Assembly (NCBI RefSeq): GCF_964019385.1
Contig: NC_088650.1
Coordinates: 33,914,386 to 33,978,385 of the forward strand
DNA: 64,000 nt
Direction: 5' to 3'
DNA from: Sycon ciliatum
Taxonomy: Eukaryota; Porifera; Calcarea; Leucosolenida; Sycettidae
Both the position numbers and the translations under genes were made by a program. The first letter of the stretch is position 1. Every line of letters starts with the position of its first letter. Shown here piece by piece: positions 10,138-21,805 of this stretch. Below the pieces are notes generated by a model, which saw nothing but the letters and a program-made list of their open reading frames with translations, was not told where the DNA came from and ran no database searches.

Positions 10138-10460
10138 CCGAAAATTAAAATTTCACACAAAACCTCACAATAATCACACACAGGATGCGAGACAACCTTT
10201 TCCCCTCCTGGTCCTCTTTCATATGCAAGCATGTTGGCGCAGTACATGTACGTGTACAAGTACAAGTGTCGGAATAAACAAGTGTTGAAAGCCGTACTAT
10301 TAGATCTTCAAGTGTCGTGATTATTGTGAGGTTTTGTGTGAAATTTTAATTTTCGGCTATCACATTTCGTTAATTTCTTACTTTTTAGACGGGGTCAATG
10401 GACTAGAACACAATAACTTTTTTTAGAAAACTGCCATAAAGCAGTTTTTATTGCTATAAT

Positions 10461-10536
10461 GTATCCAGTATCCTCTCACTCTCACTTCACGCCGAATACC
10501 ATTATGAATGATTAGCACATTGTACGCACCATCTCT

Positions 10537-10575
<39 letters not shown>

Positions 10576-11143
10576 ATTCCACACACACACACACTCTCTC
10601 TCTCCCTCTTTCCCCACACACACTCTCTCCCTCGCATACACATACAGACACACATACATACACACACATTTCACAGTTCACACCCACACATTTCACTCAA
10701 ATGTGTCAAGCTAAGTTCATATTTACTACTTCAGGATTCCAAAGTTGGGCAGAGTTTGAGCATTTTAATGTGACTGCAACATGATGGCTTAGGTAATGAT
10801 ATCCAGACTCAACAAACCAATGATAAAGTAACGTTTATCACGTTTACGAGTATTCTTAGCATTAGCCGTAGAGAGGTAGCAATCAAGGCTGCGTGGCAAC
10901 AGCAATAAATACTTAAAACTTCGTGTGCGTAGTGTGTTACAACAGCAAGATACCTTACACAGCACCAGGCTAATTTACTTATGAAATGAAGATGTATAAC
11001 TTAGTGACATACAGAATGTCCAATGGAGACGTCTGGTGGCCAATACTTCGTGTTATGATCATACCGTGAATTCAGTCATCATTCTAATTGTGTTCTCGTT
11101 GGAATGCACAAATGACAGCTACAGGTGAGGAATCCTGCATACC
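10461..11143. other. Low-complexity and unassigned sequence
   Basis: 10531-10660 is a (CT)n stretch followed by CA- and CT-rich repeats. The rest, to 11143, is the 3' flank of the cystine-knot gene. I found no convincing minus-strand AATAAA within about 200 bases of its stop. Confidence 0.5.
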
Positions 11144-11896
11144 TCAATCGACGTAGCACTTCATACATGAGCATTCCTTGATTACCTTGATAGCTACAGA
11201 TGCCGTGTGTTGTTGTCCGTGATCTGCTGGTATGTTGTTGCTGGGTGACGGAAGCGCAGTGTTACACGTCATGTCGATCATACGGGTCTCGAACTCCGCC
11301 CGGCATGTGCGGCATTTGCCTTGCATTCTGAACATGAAGGCGTCGTCGCTGAGCGTCAGACTATTGCCAGGCACCTCTCTAGATCTGCAGGCGCCCTGGC
11401 AGTAACCAACATCCACCGTTACACTCTGACAGCCATGCATACTCAGAACACGGGTTTTCCTCCGTCGTCGACATTCCGTGATCTTCTTCACCAAGCGGTT
11501 TTTAGACGATGGCAGAGAGGAGCCGGCTAGACTGGAGCGCGGCAGCGGGTGATACAAGTCCTCCTCTTCGCCAATAAGCCGCTCGACGGTTGTTTCAGGA
11601 CCTGATGGAGTACTGTCGGGAAAAACCATGATGACGGGTTCCAGGGGTGCAGGAACGAGATCTTGCAATGTTATGCTCGTCGTGCCACGTGGCGTCTTTC
11701 TGACCACACCACCACCGCGACGCGGCGGAATGGAGCCTCCGGGAAATGATCCAAACCTGCTTTCGGTTGTAGCCGATCGAAGCGCCCTTCCGGGAACAGG
11801 GTGCAAACCCGCGGCGGCTGCTTGGGACTGGTAGGCTAGCTGAGTGGCTAGTAGACATGTACATGCCATAACCACAGTTACACTTACGTAAGCCAT
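11144..11896 (-). CDS. Secreted cystine-knot protein (CTCK/DAN-like)
   Basis: 250 residues in one exon. I start at 11896 and not at the in-frame ATG at 12001 for two reasons. A TATAAAAG box at 12019-12026 places transcription start near 11990. And MAYVSVTVVMACTCLLATQL is a good signal peptide only when N-terminal. A Pro/Ser/Arg-rich propeptide-like stretch follows, then the C-terminal cysteine domain: ITEC, HGC, the GxCxGxC-type GYCQGAC, GKCRTC, DMTC and a final CSCMKC. This spacing fits the C-terminal cystine knot seen in DAN/gremlin, bursicon and CCN proteins. Members are extracellular ligands or BMP antagonists; which role applies cannot be said. A basic RRRRKTR at the domain start could be a processing or heparin-binding site. 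The low-complexity linker (about residues 30-130) is less certain. Confidence 0.8.
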   Translation of the reverse strand: MAYVSVTVVMACTCLLATQLAYQSQAAAAGLHPVPGRALRSATTESRFGSFPGGSIPPRRGGGVVRKTPRGTTSITLQDLVPAPLEPVIMVFPDSTPSGPETTVERLIGEEEDLYHPLPRSSLAGSSLPSSKNRLVKKITECRRRRKTRVLSMHGCQSVTVDVGYCQGACRSREVPGNSLTLSDDAFMFRMQGKCRTCRAEFETRMIDMTCNTALPSPSNNIPADHGQQHTASVAIKVIKECSCMKCYVD

Positions 11897-12018
11897 TTTA
11901 GGAAGGATGGTTGGACTCACCGTACCCTGGCTATAGTAGCAAGAGAAAGAGAGGGTATCTTTGAAACTAACTGTTAATTGTTTCGTTCTTACTGTCTTCA
12001 ACTTGCAGTATTGACGTT

Positions 12019-12026
12019 CTTTTATA
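12019..12026 (-). promoter_or_regulatory. TATA box of the cystine-knot gene
   Basis: CTTTTATA on plus reads TATAAAAG on minus, about 123 bases upstream of the chosen ATG. With a start site some 30 bases downstream, the 5' UTR would be about 95 bases, and the ATG at 12001 would fall outside the transcript. Confidence 0.6.
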
Positions 12027-13344
12027 CTCTTTGCTCTTAGCTACAAGTAGTCGAGTTCGCAGATAGGTAGTGGCTGCAAGAGGCTCGTGGCAGAGTAAGG
12101 AAGTACTGAGTTCAATGCACTCGCAGGTGCTGCCTGCTCGGAATGGAAATCAGCATCGATTGTAAGTGGAGGGGTTCCTCGCCAGCCCAGCAGGCAGTCC
12201 GCAGGGTCTACTCAATCCAGTGCTGGTCCGACCTTGCTCTGCGTGTGTGCTGTGTTGCGCTTGCCTGCCTACTTAGCTCTGGCGATCCCCCAATATTGCA
12301 CTGCAGATGCTAGCATGCATAATATGGAGTTTTATGGCCCCACTGATTATGCCCTATATCATGCAGTGGACGCGGAGGACAGCTGGCGATGAGCAATGAG
12401 GCTGCGGGTCCAGTGCGGGCTCAGTGCGGGTCCAGTGCGGGCCTATTTTCGGCATTGGTTGTGCGGGCATCAACATGCGGAAATACGCCGCGACCACTAG
12501 CAGCAGTATGGCCCAACGAATCGTGCTCTGTTTTGAGTGTGTTGGGTATTACACACGGAACTGGAGTTCACACTCAATCCTCTTTGGCAGCGTATTGTTC
12601 TGAAAAGAAGAACAGAGTAAAGGACTCTTGTCCGCTCAGAAGTATCCTTGTCGCCAGGCCATTATTCCACGGCGCTGTTTATAGCTTCGTCGTGGGCGAA
12701 ATCTATCACAGGCAAGGGCCCGCCCGCTTCGCGCAGCTAGCTGCTACTGTACGGATATGCCCCGAGGCGCTAGATCTAGCTGCAAAGAATGCGAACGGGT
12801 TGAGTATAATCTTTCAGTTGCGACCCGCGGACATCCTTTGACTGTTAGGTGACTTGCAGTGCTGGTTGTAGCTGTAAGTCAGTGACTACAGCCGCACAAG
12901 TATACTGTATACCAAGTATAGGCAATAACATCACTACATTGTCATTGTATATGTAGCTGTCAGTCTACATGCTAGTGCTGTGACCTTCCTGTGCAGGGAA
13001 GGCTGCTATCCGTGCGGTGGTGCTGGGAGAGAGTTGATGTGCGGTGGTGCTGGGAGAGAGTTGATGTATGGTGGTGCTGGGAGAGAGTTGATGTATGGTG
13101 GTGCTGGGAGAGAGTTGATGTATCGCGTATCGAGGCCTATTGTACTTGCCGCTAACAGTTTACGCGCGTCCTGTTCACACAATTAAACCGAAAGTCAAGT
13201 GCATCATGCGAATCACTTGACCGACGCTTCGTTAACGACATCGCACGCTATCTAACGGAAGGAAGTATCACCCGTTCATGCCTAGACCTGTCGCACACAG
13301 ACACGTTAAACGCCCTGATTCCACCACCGCGAACACGGCTTAGT
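12027..13344. other. Promoter-side intergenic region
   Basis: Repeated GCGGGTCCAGTGCGGGCTCA-type words occur at 12400-12440. The 150-codon frame at 12389-12841 shows no domain, so I do not call it. A 27-bp tandem repeat at about 13013-13125 (four copies, GGTGCTGGGAGAGAGTTGAT) explains the peptide GGAGRELMY repeated in one frame. Confidence 0.5.
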
Positions 13345-13462
13345 ATGCCAGAGCAGTTGCCTCTGTTGCTACTGTTATCTGCGCTTTATTTGCATCGTCA
13401 TCAGGTGGCAAACGGCATTGTCTCAATACTGGGTTCTCGTGTGGGTACATGGATTAGCAGAG
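13345..13462 (+). CDS. First coding exon with signal peptide, gene unrecognised
   Basis: ATG at 13345 opens 39 codons: MPEQLPLLLLLSALYLHRH, a short N-region and a hydrophobic leucine core as in a secretory signal, then about 20 residues ending GTWISR. The exon closes AGCAGAG/GTGAGA in phase 1, the usual phase for introns after a signal peptide in extracellular proteins. Partner exons were not identified; a 36-nt plus-strand candidate with matching phase lies at 21386-21421. It could be chance, but the hydrophobic core directly followed by a good donor is suggestive. Confidence 0.45.
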
Positions 13463-16400
13463 GTGAGAGACGAAGCTTCGATTCAGCCTAAGGATGACTA
13501 TTTCATTTAACATGTTACACGCCAGAAGAACTGTTTATCCCACACAGCCATGGCGTCAAATGTCTGAGAAATGTTGACACTTGCCTTTCCTCCATTCGTC
13601 GACGACATCCAGCTGGGGTATTGCAGGTGCATGTATGTCTTGCGTCCAAATCTGTTCATACTCTCACCACATACTCTCAGCATAGCATACTCTCAGCATA
13701 GCATCCCAGCATAGCATACCAGCATAGCATCTGGCTCTATGATTCTCTCATTCTCTCTTTGCTACTACAGTTAACAAAATATTCTTCTCGGAGCTGTATC
13801 TTGTACACGGCCAGTTGAGATCAATCTTCGCCGTTCTCATCCAGCTCACCGAGGCATGTCAAATACTTGGACTTGTGTGATGTGGAGTGCAAGAATGTGA
13901 GGTGCTGCCCAGCCTGAGCCATCGTATCAACCCTTGTGTCAGCATGTTGGCTCAGACCACGTACCCACATACAGCAGATGTACCCTGGACAATCGAACAA
14001 GCAGATGGAAGTCAGCCCAGAGCCTAAGTAGTGTGGTGAAGCCTGGACCGCATGATAGATCTAGCGCAGACCATGGTTGAGTGCACGATGACTACGGTCC
14101 TGCAACACACTCCTGTTCTCGCCATGTTTAAATTACAGCAGCTTGAAACCTATATTTTGCTTTTCACATTCTAATAGAATTAAATGGAAATTTGATAAGA
14201 AGACTCCAGTGGAGCAGTAGAATCTAGCCCACGGGAACGCCAGAACAAAAGAAGAGAACAAATTTAGAGATGTCCTTCACCTAATACTTGTACTGCATAG
14301 ACGGAAACTGGTATGGTAGCGGTGGATTGTGTTCTCCAATCACTGGGACTCCCGGAGTTGAGAACCTATTTACTGGAGTATGCTGGGCACTTTGAACGAA
14401 CTATTTCAAGCTCGAATGTGTATTCTATCAAACATACCACGAGGGATCCACATAATAGTCAAATATGGAGGTGTGTGCTCATTTTCTTCCGCTAAATGCG
14501 AGTACATGTACATGTACATGCAGTTAGGAGGAGGTACATGAGATAAGACGTCTTGGTTGAAGGAAAGTTGGTCAGAGGGCGGCCATCGACAGTCAACTCA
14601 GTGCCCATGGAACGATCATGTACATACAGTAGTGGATACATGGATACATGGATACACGGATACATGTGTAGATCAGAGGCTTCCATTCCGAGGCTAGCAG
14701 TAACACTCTCGCATCATACCTTATACTGCAATGTACAATGTACATGATTGCGCGCTCCGTCAAGACAATCATGTCTTCTCGCAGAAGCGATCATAGGGAT
14801 ATGCCGGCAAGGGTAGTGATGTCAGGGTACAAAAGTATCAGAATACAATTTGGGTAGAAGTATCATACAAGAGTAGGCTTCCTGCAGCCGTGTCCTGCAT
14901 GTTGGCACACCTTACACAATCTATTACCCATACATGTACATAGCACATACATGTACATAGTACATGACAATGGAGATCTCCATGATAATGTAGGGTAGTA
15001 GTAGTAGTATTGACATATCCGCGGCAAGCCGCTTATGTACAACGGCATGGGAGAGGATTTCAAAAAATGAAAATATATTGTTGGGGAAATCCACGCTATT
15101 ATCGAATATATGGATAATGTAGAAGTACATGATAAGGTTGATAATGCACATGTATACACGTCACAGTGCACCACGCATCATTCGGTTGTAATAATGGTTT
15201 CATGCCCATAGCCTAGGCATAGGCAACCATCACACAACTCATAATGTCCATGGATATACATGTGTTCATTGCACATAATGATGTAGATAATGATATTTAT
15301 ATAACAAAAAAGTAAATTATCGTGTCCGTTCCCGAAGGGAACTACAGCCGCTAACACCCGGTAAACCCTAACAGGGATAATGATATTGTAGGGGGCTTAC
15401 CCTTAATTAATCTACATGCACTTTGATTATGTACATGTAAGTACTTCGAAGTATACTAGTACACGACACTGCTCTGGCATTACAAGATACATGATGTGAA
15501 TATCTCTCTGTGACCATTTGCAATCCCAGCACCAACTGCCCGTATCGCCAACATCATGTTGACATCGATACAAACATGATTGTACATTGAACCCTGGCCT
15601 TACCCGGTACGGTTGGTTAACACGATGAGAGTCCACCCCTAGCATCAACACTGCATCATTCCTGGATCATCCCTGCAATATCTCTGCATCAGCTCTGGAT
15701 CATCCCTGCATCAACACTGCAGCATCAATGCATCGTACCTGCACCATCCCCCCATGAACACTACATCATCATTCCATCACTGTTCTCTCAGCGCTACGTG
15801 CACTTCTCTGGTGATTACTATACTTGTTCAAGTACGTGTGTCAGAGCGAAGCGCGGAGTTGTTAAAGGTTCAGCGTTTCGCCAACGGCAACATTCGACCT
15901 CTTCCTTCTTGTTGTTGTTACTAGACAAGGACTACGGTCTAGTGTGCAGGCTAGTTGGTATCCTGCGACAAAATGTCTTGGTAATTACGGAACCGCCCTA
16001 GTGCACTGATGTCAACATTGTCAAGCAAACTCTAAATACACTGTTTCCTTGGAGCGATTTTAATCATCCTGCCCGCTTGCCTCTTGGCAATGTAGCTCAG
16101 TAATTCTAGTCGCTCATCATTATGCCAGTTGTTCTCACGTCTCCTCGCCACAGGGCATAGGCACGCACTTTGTACATCTATCAGTTTCTACATCAGCCAT
16201 TCGGTGTCACTCCACTGCCTGGGTATGCTAATCAGTATCAAAATGTCCATATCGAGAACATGGCTCGAACAGCCAAGTCAAATATACAGTGCGCGGTGTA
16301 AAGAAACGTGATCGCTATCTTGACCTGCAGGGCGAAAACTTGGCTATCACGTTTTGAGCTGATTGCTCCGACCACTCCATATGACGACGTGTGATAATAT

Positions 16401-17684
16401 CTTCAACCATTGTCGTGAAGTTGAACCGTCATTAGCTGCTAACGTGTCAGTTTCTGCAGCTCGCGTCCGCCACTGGTTCACCCTAGGGTGGACTAGCACC
16501 AAGAACAGGTAATTGCGCATCATTCTACAAGAGCTCAGACCCGAGAACACTTTAAAACAATTAATCATTGTAGAAATACCAGAGTAATTACACGCTTTAT
16601 TGGTCTTGGAATGGGGCAGAGAACCCCCGCTTGGGCTCTCCGACAAACAGCACCTGTTGGTTTCGTGAATGAAATAATTATTATGTCTGGAACTGGGCAC
16701 ATGGTTAAGGATATCGTTCTTGGGAGACGAGATTCGTTTTGCTCCACTGGGAATTCCTCTACATGATAGTACAAGTCTGACATATCTATACATGTATAGT
16801 AGTTCCTACGCTGAATACACGTGCTCCCAATCGAACACGGACAACAGCATGGGTATCATGCTGCAACCATCACAACCGATTCTCGGCATTGTATTCGCTA
16901 CACGCTTTTACAATCTTGTATAGTGTAGCAGAGTAGCTTACATCATGTCGACTCTATCAACACCTAGGTTCACAGAGCTTTCCAACAGGGCGTTCTCCGC
17001 TCAGGTTGCCAAATCCCCTGGAGGCAAACTTCGTGTCCTGATATATCATCACGCAGTCCAAGCAGGATAAAAATACGCCTATATCCGACACGGAGCAGCT
17101 CAGTATGCACCCTAGCACTCTACTTGATCAAATTGAAACCGTTATCAGCATACGTTAGGTGCAACTGTTCATTCTGTTCCTGTCGACACGGACCACCTGC
17201 GATCCGATTTTCCTTTACGGATTTTCTTTCCATATGCATCATATCCATATGCACATGATATCCATATGCATCATATCGAACTGCAAAGACTAGTACCAGT
17301 AGCTACGCCTTGACATAACGGTAGTGCACTATCACGGAACATTCCTCTTTCTTTCTTCATCCGGAGGCCCAGCAATCGAGGCTGATTGCTCGTAAACATT
17401 CCAACGAGTATTTTGGATCTCAGGCACTTAGGGAGGAACATTAGCCAGCCTAACACCTGTTGCATACACCCATGCACACGCATTGTTTAGGTATCTGGGG
17501 TATCATGGTGTGACGAGTGACATCAATAACAAGTCATGTAAACACCCTAGATCAGTGTGCACTACAGCAACAGCAATCGGACACGAAAGAATGCGATCCG
17601 CAGGTGATGTGCGCTAAATTACATCCATGCATACGCCGTAGGTTTGCAGTGATGCAGCCCTAGTTACTTTGTTATGATTCTCAC
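13463..17684. other. Long stretch without a convincing gene
   Basis: Contents: CATAGCATAC-type short repeats (13675-13735); an open plus-strand stretch 14301-14470 with plausible but unproven splice borders (GCATAG before, GGAG/GTGTGT after); GGATACAT repeats (14635-14662); several ACATGTACATGT palindromes; degenerate CATCA/CTGCATCA repeats (15655-15780); and a CATATGCATCATATC repeat (17229-17276). The 148-codon minus-strand frame at 16347-16793 shows no family motif. Confidence 0.4.
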
Positions 17685-17816
17685 CCGATCCAAGTAACAC
17701 AGTAAGTGTCGCCTTACCTCTACCAAATAATGTAGACATTACGCAGTAGAGACCTCCGGACCTGTCTGTATCCAGAATACCCAGTGCATCACAATGACCA
17801 AATTCGCTAACTCTGA
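17685..17816 (-). CDS. Immunoglobulin-like half-domain exon
   Basis: The minus strand is open and reads ALGILDTDRSGGLYCVMST followed by LFGRGKATLTVLLG. This is the E-F-G part of an Ig fold: a Leu-x-Ile strand, D(x)SGGLYC equivalent to DxGxYxC, then a G-strand of alternating hydrophobics. The exon ends GGATCGG/GTGAGA in phase 1, the phase typical of Ig-domain exons. With a start at 17816 it is also phase 1 at its 5' end, although that acceptor (TTTGGAG) is weak. The first half of the domain, with the partner cysteine and tryptophan, should lie in an upstream exon not found. The signal-peptide exon at 13345 is on the other strand, so it is a different gene. Confidence 0.45.
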
Positions 17817-18286
17817 CTCCAAACTACACGATGTACATGTACATGTGTTTGTGTGAGAAATCCGTGTTGCATCACATTCACATTCCATTCTTACAAACTT
17901 GCTGTGTCCACATATATCACATGACAATGAGTAATCAAAACAGAGAGGTTCCAGGATGCCCAGTGGAGTACTCGGGCAGAGCTGGTTCCAACAGGGAGAA
18001 GATGATGAAAGGTGTGTTGTTACTCCTAGTTTCACGCAATAGCCGATCATCAGACAACAAGTGAATAATCATAATGGCTAGTACAGAGTTCTTTATCCAA
18101 TTCATGACATAGACTAGAGAAAGTTGCAACTCACATCTATAAATCGCCAGCTCAAACATGCTGAAAACATACATTGTATTACCACGGCGCAGAGAGAGAA
18201 AGAGAGAGGGAGAGAGAGAGGGAGAGAGAGAGGGAGAGAGGGAGAGGGAGAGGGAGAGAGAGAGAGGGAGAGAGTGAGAGAGAGGG

Positions 18287-18321
<35 letters not shown>

Positions 18322-18340
18322 CACACACACATACACACAC
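17817..18340. repeat. GA-rich low-complexity tract
   Basis: 18189-18322 is (GAGAGAGG)n, followed by a short CA-rich stretch to about 18345. It gives long spurious Glu/Arg frames on plus and Ser/Leu frames on minus. The sequence before it is unremarkable. Confidence 0.9.
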
Positions 18341-19570
18341 ACACGAAGCGGATTGAAAGTAGCCAGGACCAACGCGGCCGGCAAACACTGTTCTTAGTAC
18401 GTCAATGTGACAAGAATTCCTCCCCATCGTTCCGTATTCATCATGTCGTCTGCGAAATACGAGAAGTGAGACAGATAAGCAACCAGGTTGTGGATCGTGT
18501 TGCATATAAGATGTTGCCGGAACACCGGGTTTCTGCGCTATTCAAATGCCTCTTGGATTCTCTTGACGATGAAACGGTAGTTATTCTTCTGGCCAAGTGA
18601 TTGATCGACTGTGAACTGGAGATGAAGACACACTTAACCATGTACAACGCACATCCATCTGGAACCTCATGTAACACAGACCATGACGTGGAGAAGTTAG
18701 CAACACAGACCATGACGTGGAGAAGTTAGTAGAAATCTGCCAGACCCTGGCTTGAACACGCAGGAAGAACGCCTCATGTCGTTGTTACCATTAGCAAGTT
18801 CTCCAAGTGGTTCGAGGACACTTGGACCCCAACTCATCGCCTCAAGTTGTGACAAGAGTGAGGCATGATCTTCATCACCTCCTAGTCACGTCCACATACA
18901 TACATGTGTACATGTACTGTTCAATATGTACTGTATGTGTAGTAAGTCAATGTGTGACCTGGACTTGGTGATGGTGATGGTGATGGGTTGAGGATGTAGG
19001 AAAGTGTAGGACCTGCCAGTATATCAGGTACAGGTACATCTACATCACACTGTGTATACTCTGTATAATTATCAAGTGGTAGGTAGTGCGAAGAAAACAA
19101 AACTCACTTAAGAATGTATCACTTTCACCTACAGGTTACTTGGCACTGACATCCAGCAATCATGCAGAACAGCACGTGCTGTGATCATAAACTGACAGTG
19201 ACACTGGGTGAGAGATCATGGCACTTCAATGGCGCCCTGGCCCTTTTGTCATTCTGGAAAGGCTCACTTGTTCCACTCTAGTCCTATCTGTCTCGGGTGG
19301 TAATATTACTACTACATTGGTGCATGTTTCTGTGCGTCCATTGCCCATTAGAGATGTTTTGCAGAGTGTTGGTGAAGATCCTCCAATATTTCAGCATAAT
19401 ATTGATGACAAGGCCTTTTAAGGGGGGGGGGGGGTTAAGGGTTTCTTGCCTCTGGTGCCCCTTCAGGCCTAAGCCTCGCTAAGGATAGCTTTTTTTCTGA
19501 AATGTTTACACTAGAGACTGTTGTCGTTGTTGCTGAACCCTCTGACGTGTGTCACACGACTCAGCCTGTT

Positions 19571-19605
<35 letters not shown>

Positions 19606-20206
19606 TGCACTTCATACAGATCACACTGTAACGGTCACAGTATACTGTGACATACAGTATACTGTGACATACAGTATACTGTATGTCACAGTATACTGTA
19701 TGTCACAGTATACTGTATGTCACAGTATGTAGTATGTACATGTACATGTGTCTGCATGACGTAACCCTTTTGGCAAGCTTTGCGGCAGTGACTCTACAGG
19801 AAAGGATTTTTACATCTGCATGAACTACATGACCATGCAAGTCTAGACCATTGCTGTGTCCTTGCCCTACATACATAATTCCCCCTGACACGCAAACATC
19901 CCGCCCATATGCACCACAGTCACCTGTCCTGTACTCTAGAATGCTAGTGACAGTGCTAGTGTACTATGTAGTCTAGAGATGTTGTTGACACGGGTCCGAA
20001 TCAACAGTCAACAGTCCTCCCGTCCATGGTGCAGTGCGCCATGGGAATCATTTCCATAACGGACGTGTGAATGTCAATTCCCTGCACGCAGCTTATCGTA
20101 CATCTGCAAAGAACACAGTCATGCACTGTCTGTCCTTCTCAGTGCTGGAAATAAGTTTTCTTACCATGTGGAACTACCGCCGTTACTGGCTTTGTCAACA
20201 TCCTCA
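18341..20206. other. Unassigned, with one possible integrase remnant and a palindromic satellite
   Basis: 19218-19421 (plus) reads WRPGPFVILERLTCSTLVL, which resembles the end of a Gypsy integrase. It could be a small fossil, but evidence is thin. 19571-19608 is a GGTCCAC heptamer repeat. 19625-19737 is a run of CAGTATACTGT palindromes separated by GACATA or ATGTCA, capable of hairpins. A poly-G run lies at 19423-19433. No host gene is recognised. Confidence 0.35.
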
Positions 20207-20528
20207 GACTGCAACCATCATGCAGGTGCAATGACTTGAGCTGCAAACCCTAGACTGCAACCATCATGCAGGTGCAATGACTTGGGCTGCAAACCCTAGA
20301 CTGCAACCATCATGCAGGTGCAATGACTTGGGCTGCAAACCCTAGACTGCAACCACCATGCAGGTGCAATGACTTGGGCTGCAAACCCTAGACTGCAACC
20401 ACCATGCAGGTGCAATGACTAGGGCTGCAAACCCTAGACTGCAACCACCATGCAGGTGCAATAACTTGGGCTGCAAACCCTAGACTGCAACCACCATGCA
20501 GGTGCAATGACTTGGGCTGCAAACCCTA
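20207..20528. repeat. 46-bp tandem repeat, seven copies
   Basis: Units start at 20207, 20253, 20299, 20345, 20391, 20437 and 20483 (GACTGCAACCATCATGCAGG onwards). They are more than 95 percent alike by eye, differing at CATCATG/CACCATG, TGAG/TGGG and one ATAA, so the array expanded recently. Confidence 0.95.
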
Positions 20529-21805
20529 AGAACAATGAGCTACCATGGTTACGCTGCGGGTTATAAGCTAGGCTTTTACAGAGATCAGCACCAGGCAGAG
20601 TCCACTGATGTGCACACCATCAGCGAGTAGAGCAAACACACAACAGTTCTCTTGCCCAGGTGAATAATCAGCTGCAGCTGCACCAGGGCAGGTTCAATTC
20701 TGCCGCACAATCTCCACGGGAGTTCGTTGGAGAGAACAAAGGTATTGCCTATCCAGGTTGCACGATAACAATACTAACAATATGGTATGGAAATGAATAA
20801 ATCGGAATGTTAGACTGCAGCACGGAAATCATCGGCAGAGACTCAAGCTCTGCAACACGGCAGCATAGTGTGATAAGGTTATCAGAGCCCTAGGCCAGGC
20901 TAGGGTTCAGGATCGACTAATTAGATAATGATTATTACCGTCAGGAGCAGAGACCTGGTGTGCATGTACTAAACTCATGACATCACTTCAAGGCTACATA
21001 ACAATATGTGAGAGATACGCAGGAAAGAGGCTTAGCATTGTCCACGGACCTTCATGCCAGGCCCACGAAACAGATGCTACACACATGTATGTGAGAGGTA
21101 GGAGAGAAGAGGCTTGGCATTATCCCTGAACGTGACTCCATGCCAGCCCTACAAGGCAGACAAGGTGAGAAGAGGTTAGACACAAATTACCGCCAGGAAA
21201 ACTGTAGTTGCTCACTGGTTGCGTCCTGGCGCTGTTGCAGAATATCACAGTGATGCTTGAGAGTGATAACACAGAATACAAAGGAGCTTGACATGGAAAA
21301 AGGCCAGTAACAATCCCCAGCGGACAATGTCCGTATGGCAGAGTATGTCTGTCATGATGCGGATGCCGCAGTATGTTCTCTGCAGACGTTCAGCAACACA
21401 TGATAACCCACCTGAAGGAAAGTAAGAAAACCTTGTCCTGATTATTCCGGCAGAGAATCTGATTCAAAGTAGCAGAGGTTTGCTGCCCAATTGTTAGTGT
21501 TGATCATCAAGGAGTTCACTGTTACAAGATATGAATAGGACTTAAGCACCAGTATACTAGTTACCCGCTGTGCTTGCAACCCACGCTACCCAATTCACTT
21601 CAGCACAAAACGGCCAATCAAAGTGACATGGTGCAAACTGAGACCATTGCGCCGTATTCAACCAGACACACCTTGCCCAAACTCTGGACCAGTGACCAAG
21701 TTAGTTGTTGGTGCAAAGAGCTCGCTGGGTCTGCCTTGGCACCCAGCTGTAAATCCACATCTACATGTAGATCACCACACCCGAACGCCTCATAAAATTA
21801 CTTAC
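20529..21805. other. Unassigned, probably intronic
   Basis: A diverged direct duplication of about 90 bases is present (near 21007-21090 and 21091-21170, sharing AAGAGGCTT and CATGCCAG). A 36-nt exon candidate on plus at 21386-21421 lies between GTTCTCTGCAG and GTAAGA, open in two phases. Confidence 0.35.

Larger units (their letters stand above)
4552..10460. mobile_element. MITE with about 145-bp inverted repeats, split by a later insertion
   Basis: The left arm begins ATTATAGCAATAAAAACTGC (4552) and runs to 4655, then resumes at 10138-10177 beyond the inserted retrotransposon. The right arm (10317-10460) is its reverse complement throughout. Without the insert the element is about 427 bp and has no coding capacity. 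The ends are compatible with a TA duplication and a TAGCAATAAAAAC terminus, but the boundary is ambiguous because the ends are AT-rich. The superfamily is not assigned. Confidence 0.75.

Noticed and set aside
9002-10288. Frames of 70-170 codons repeated at 9.0 and 9.8 kb
   Set aside because: They are the B1 and B2 repeats of the Ngaro-like element, not genes.
12389-12841. 150-codon plus frame
   Set aside because: No motif, no conserved look, and it begins in locally repeated GC-rich sequence next to the cystine-knot promoter.
15427-15651. Minus frame with GDTGSWCWDC, resembling an Ig DxGxYxC motif
   Set aside because: No flanking beta-strand pattern, no splice borders in frame, and adjoining sequence is degenerate repeats.
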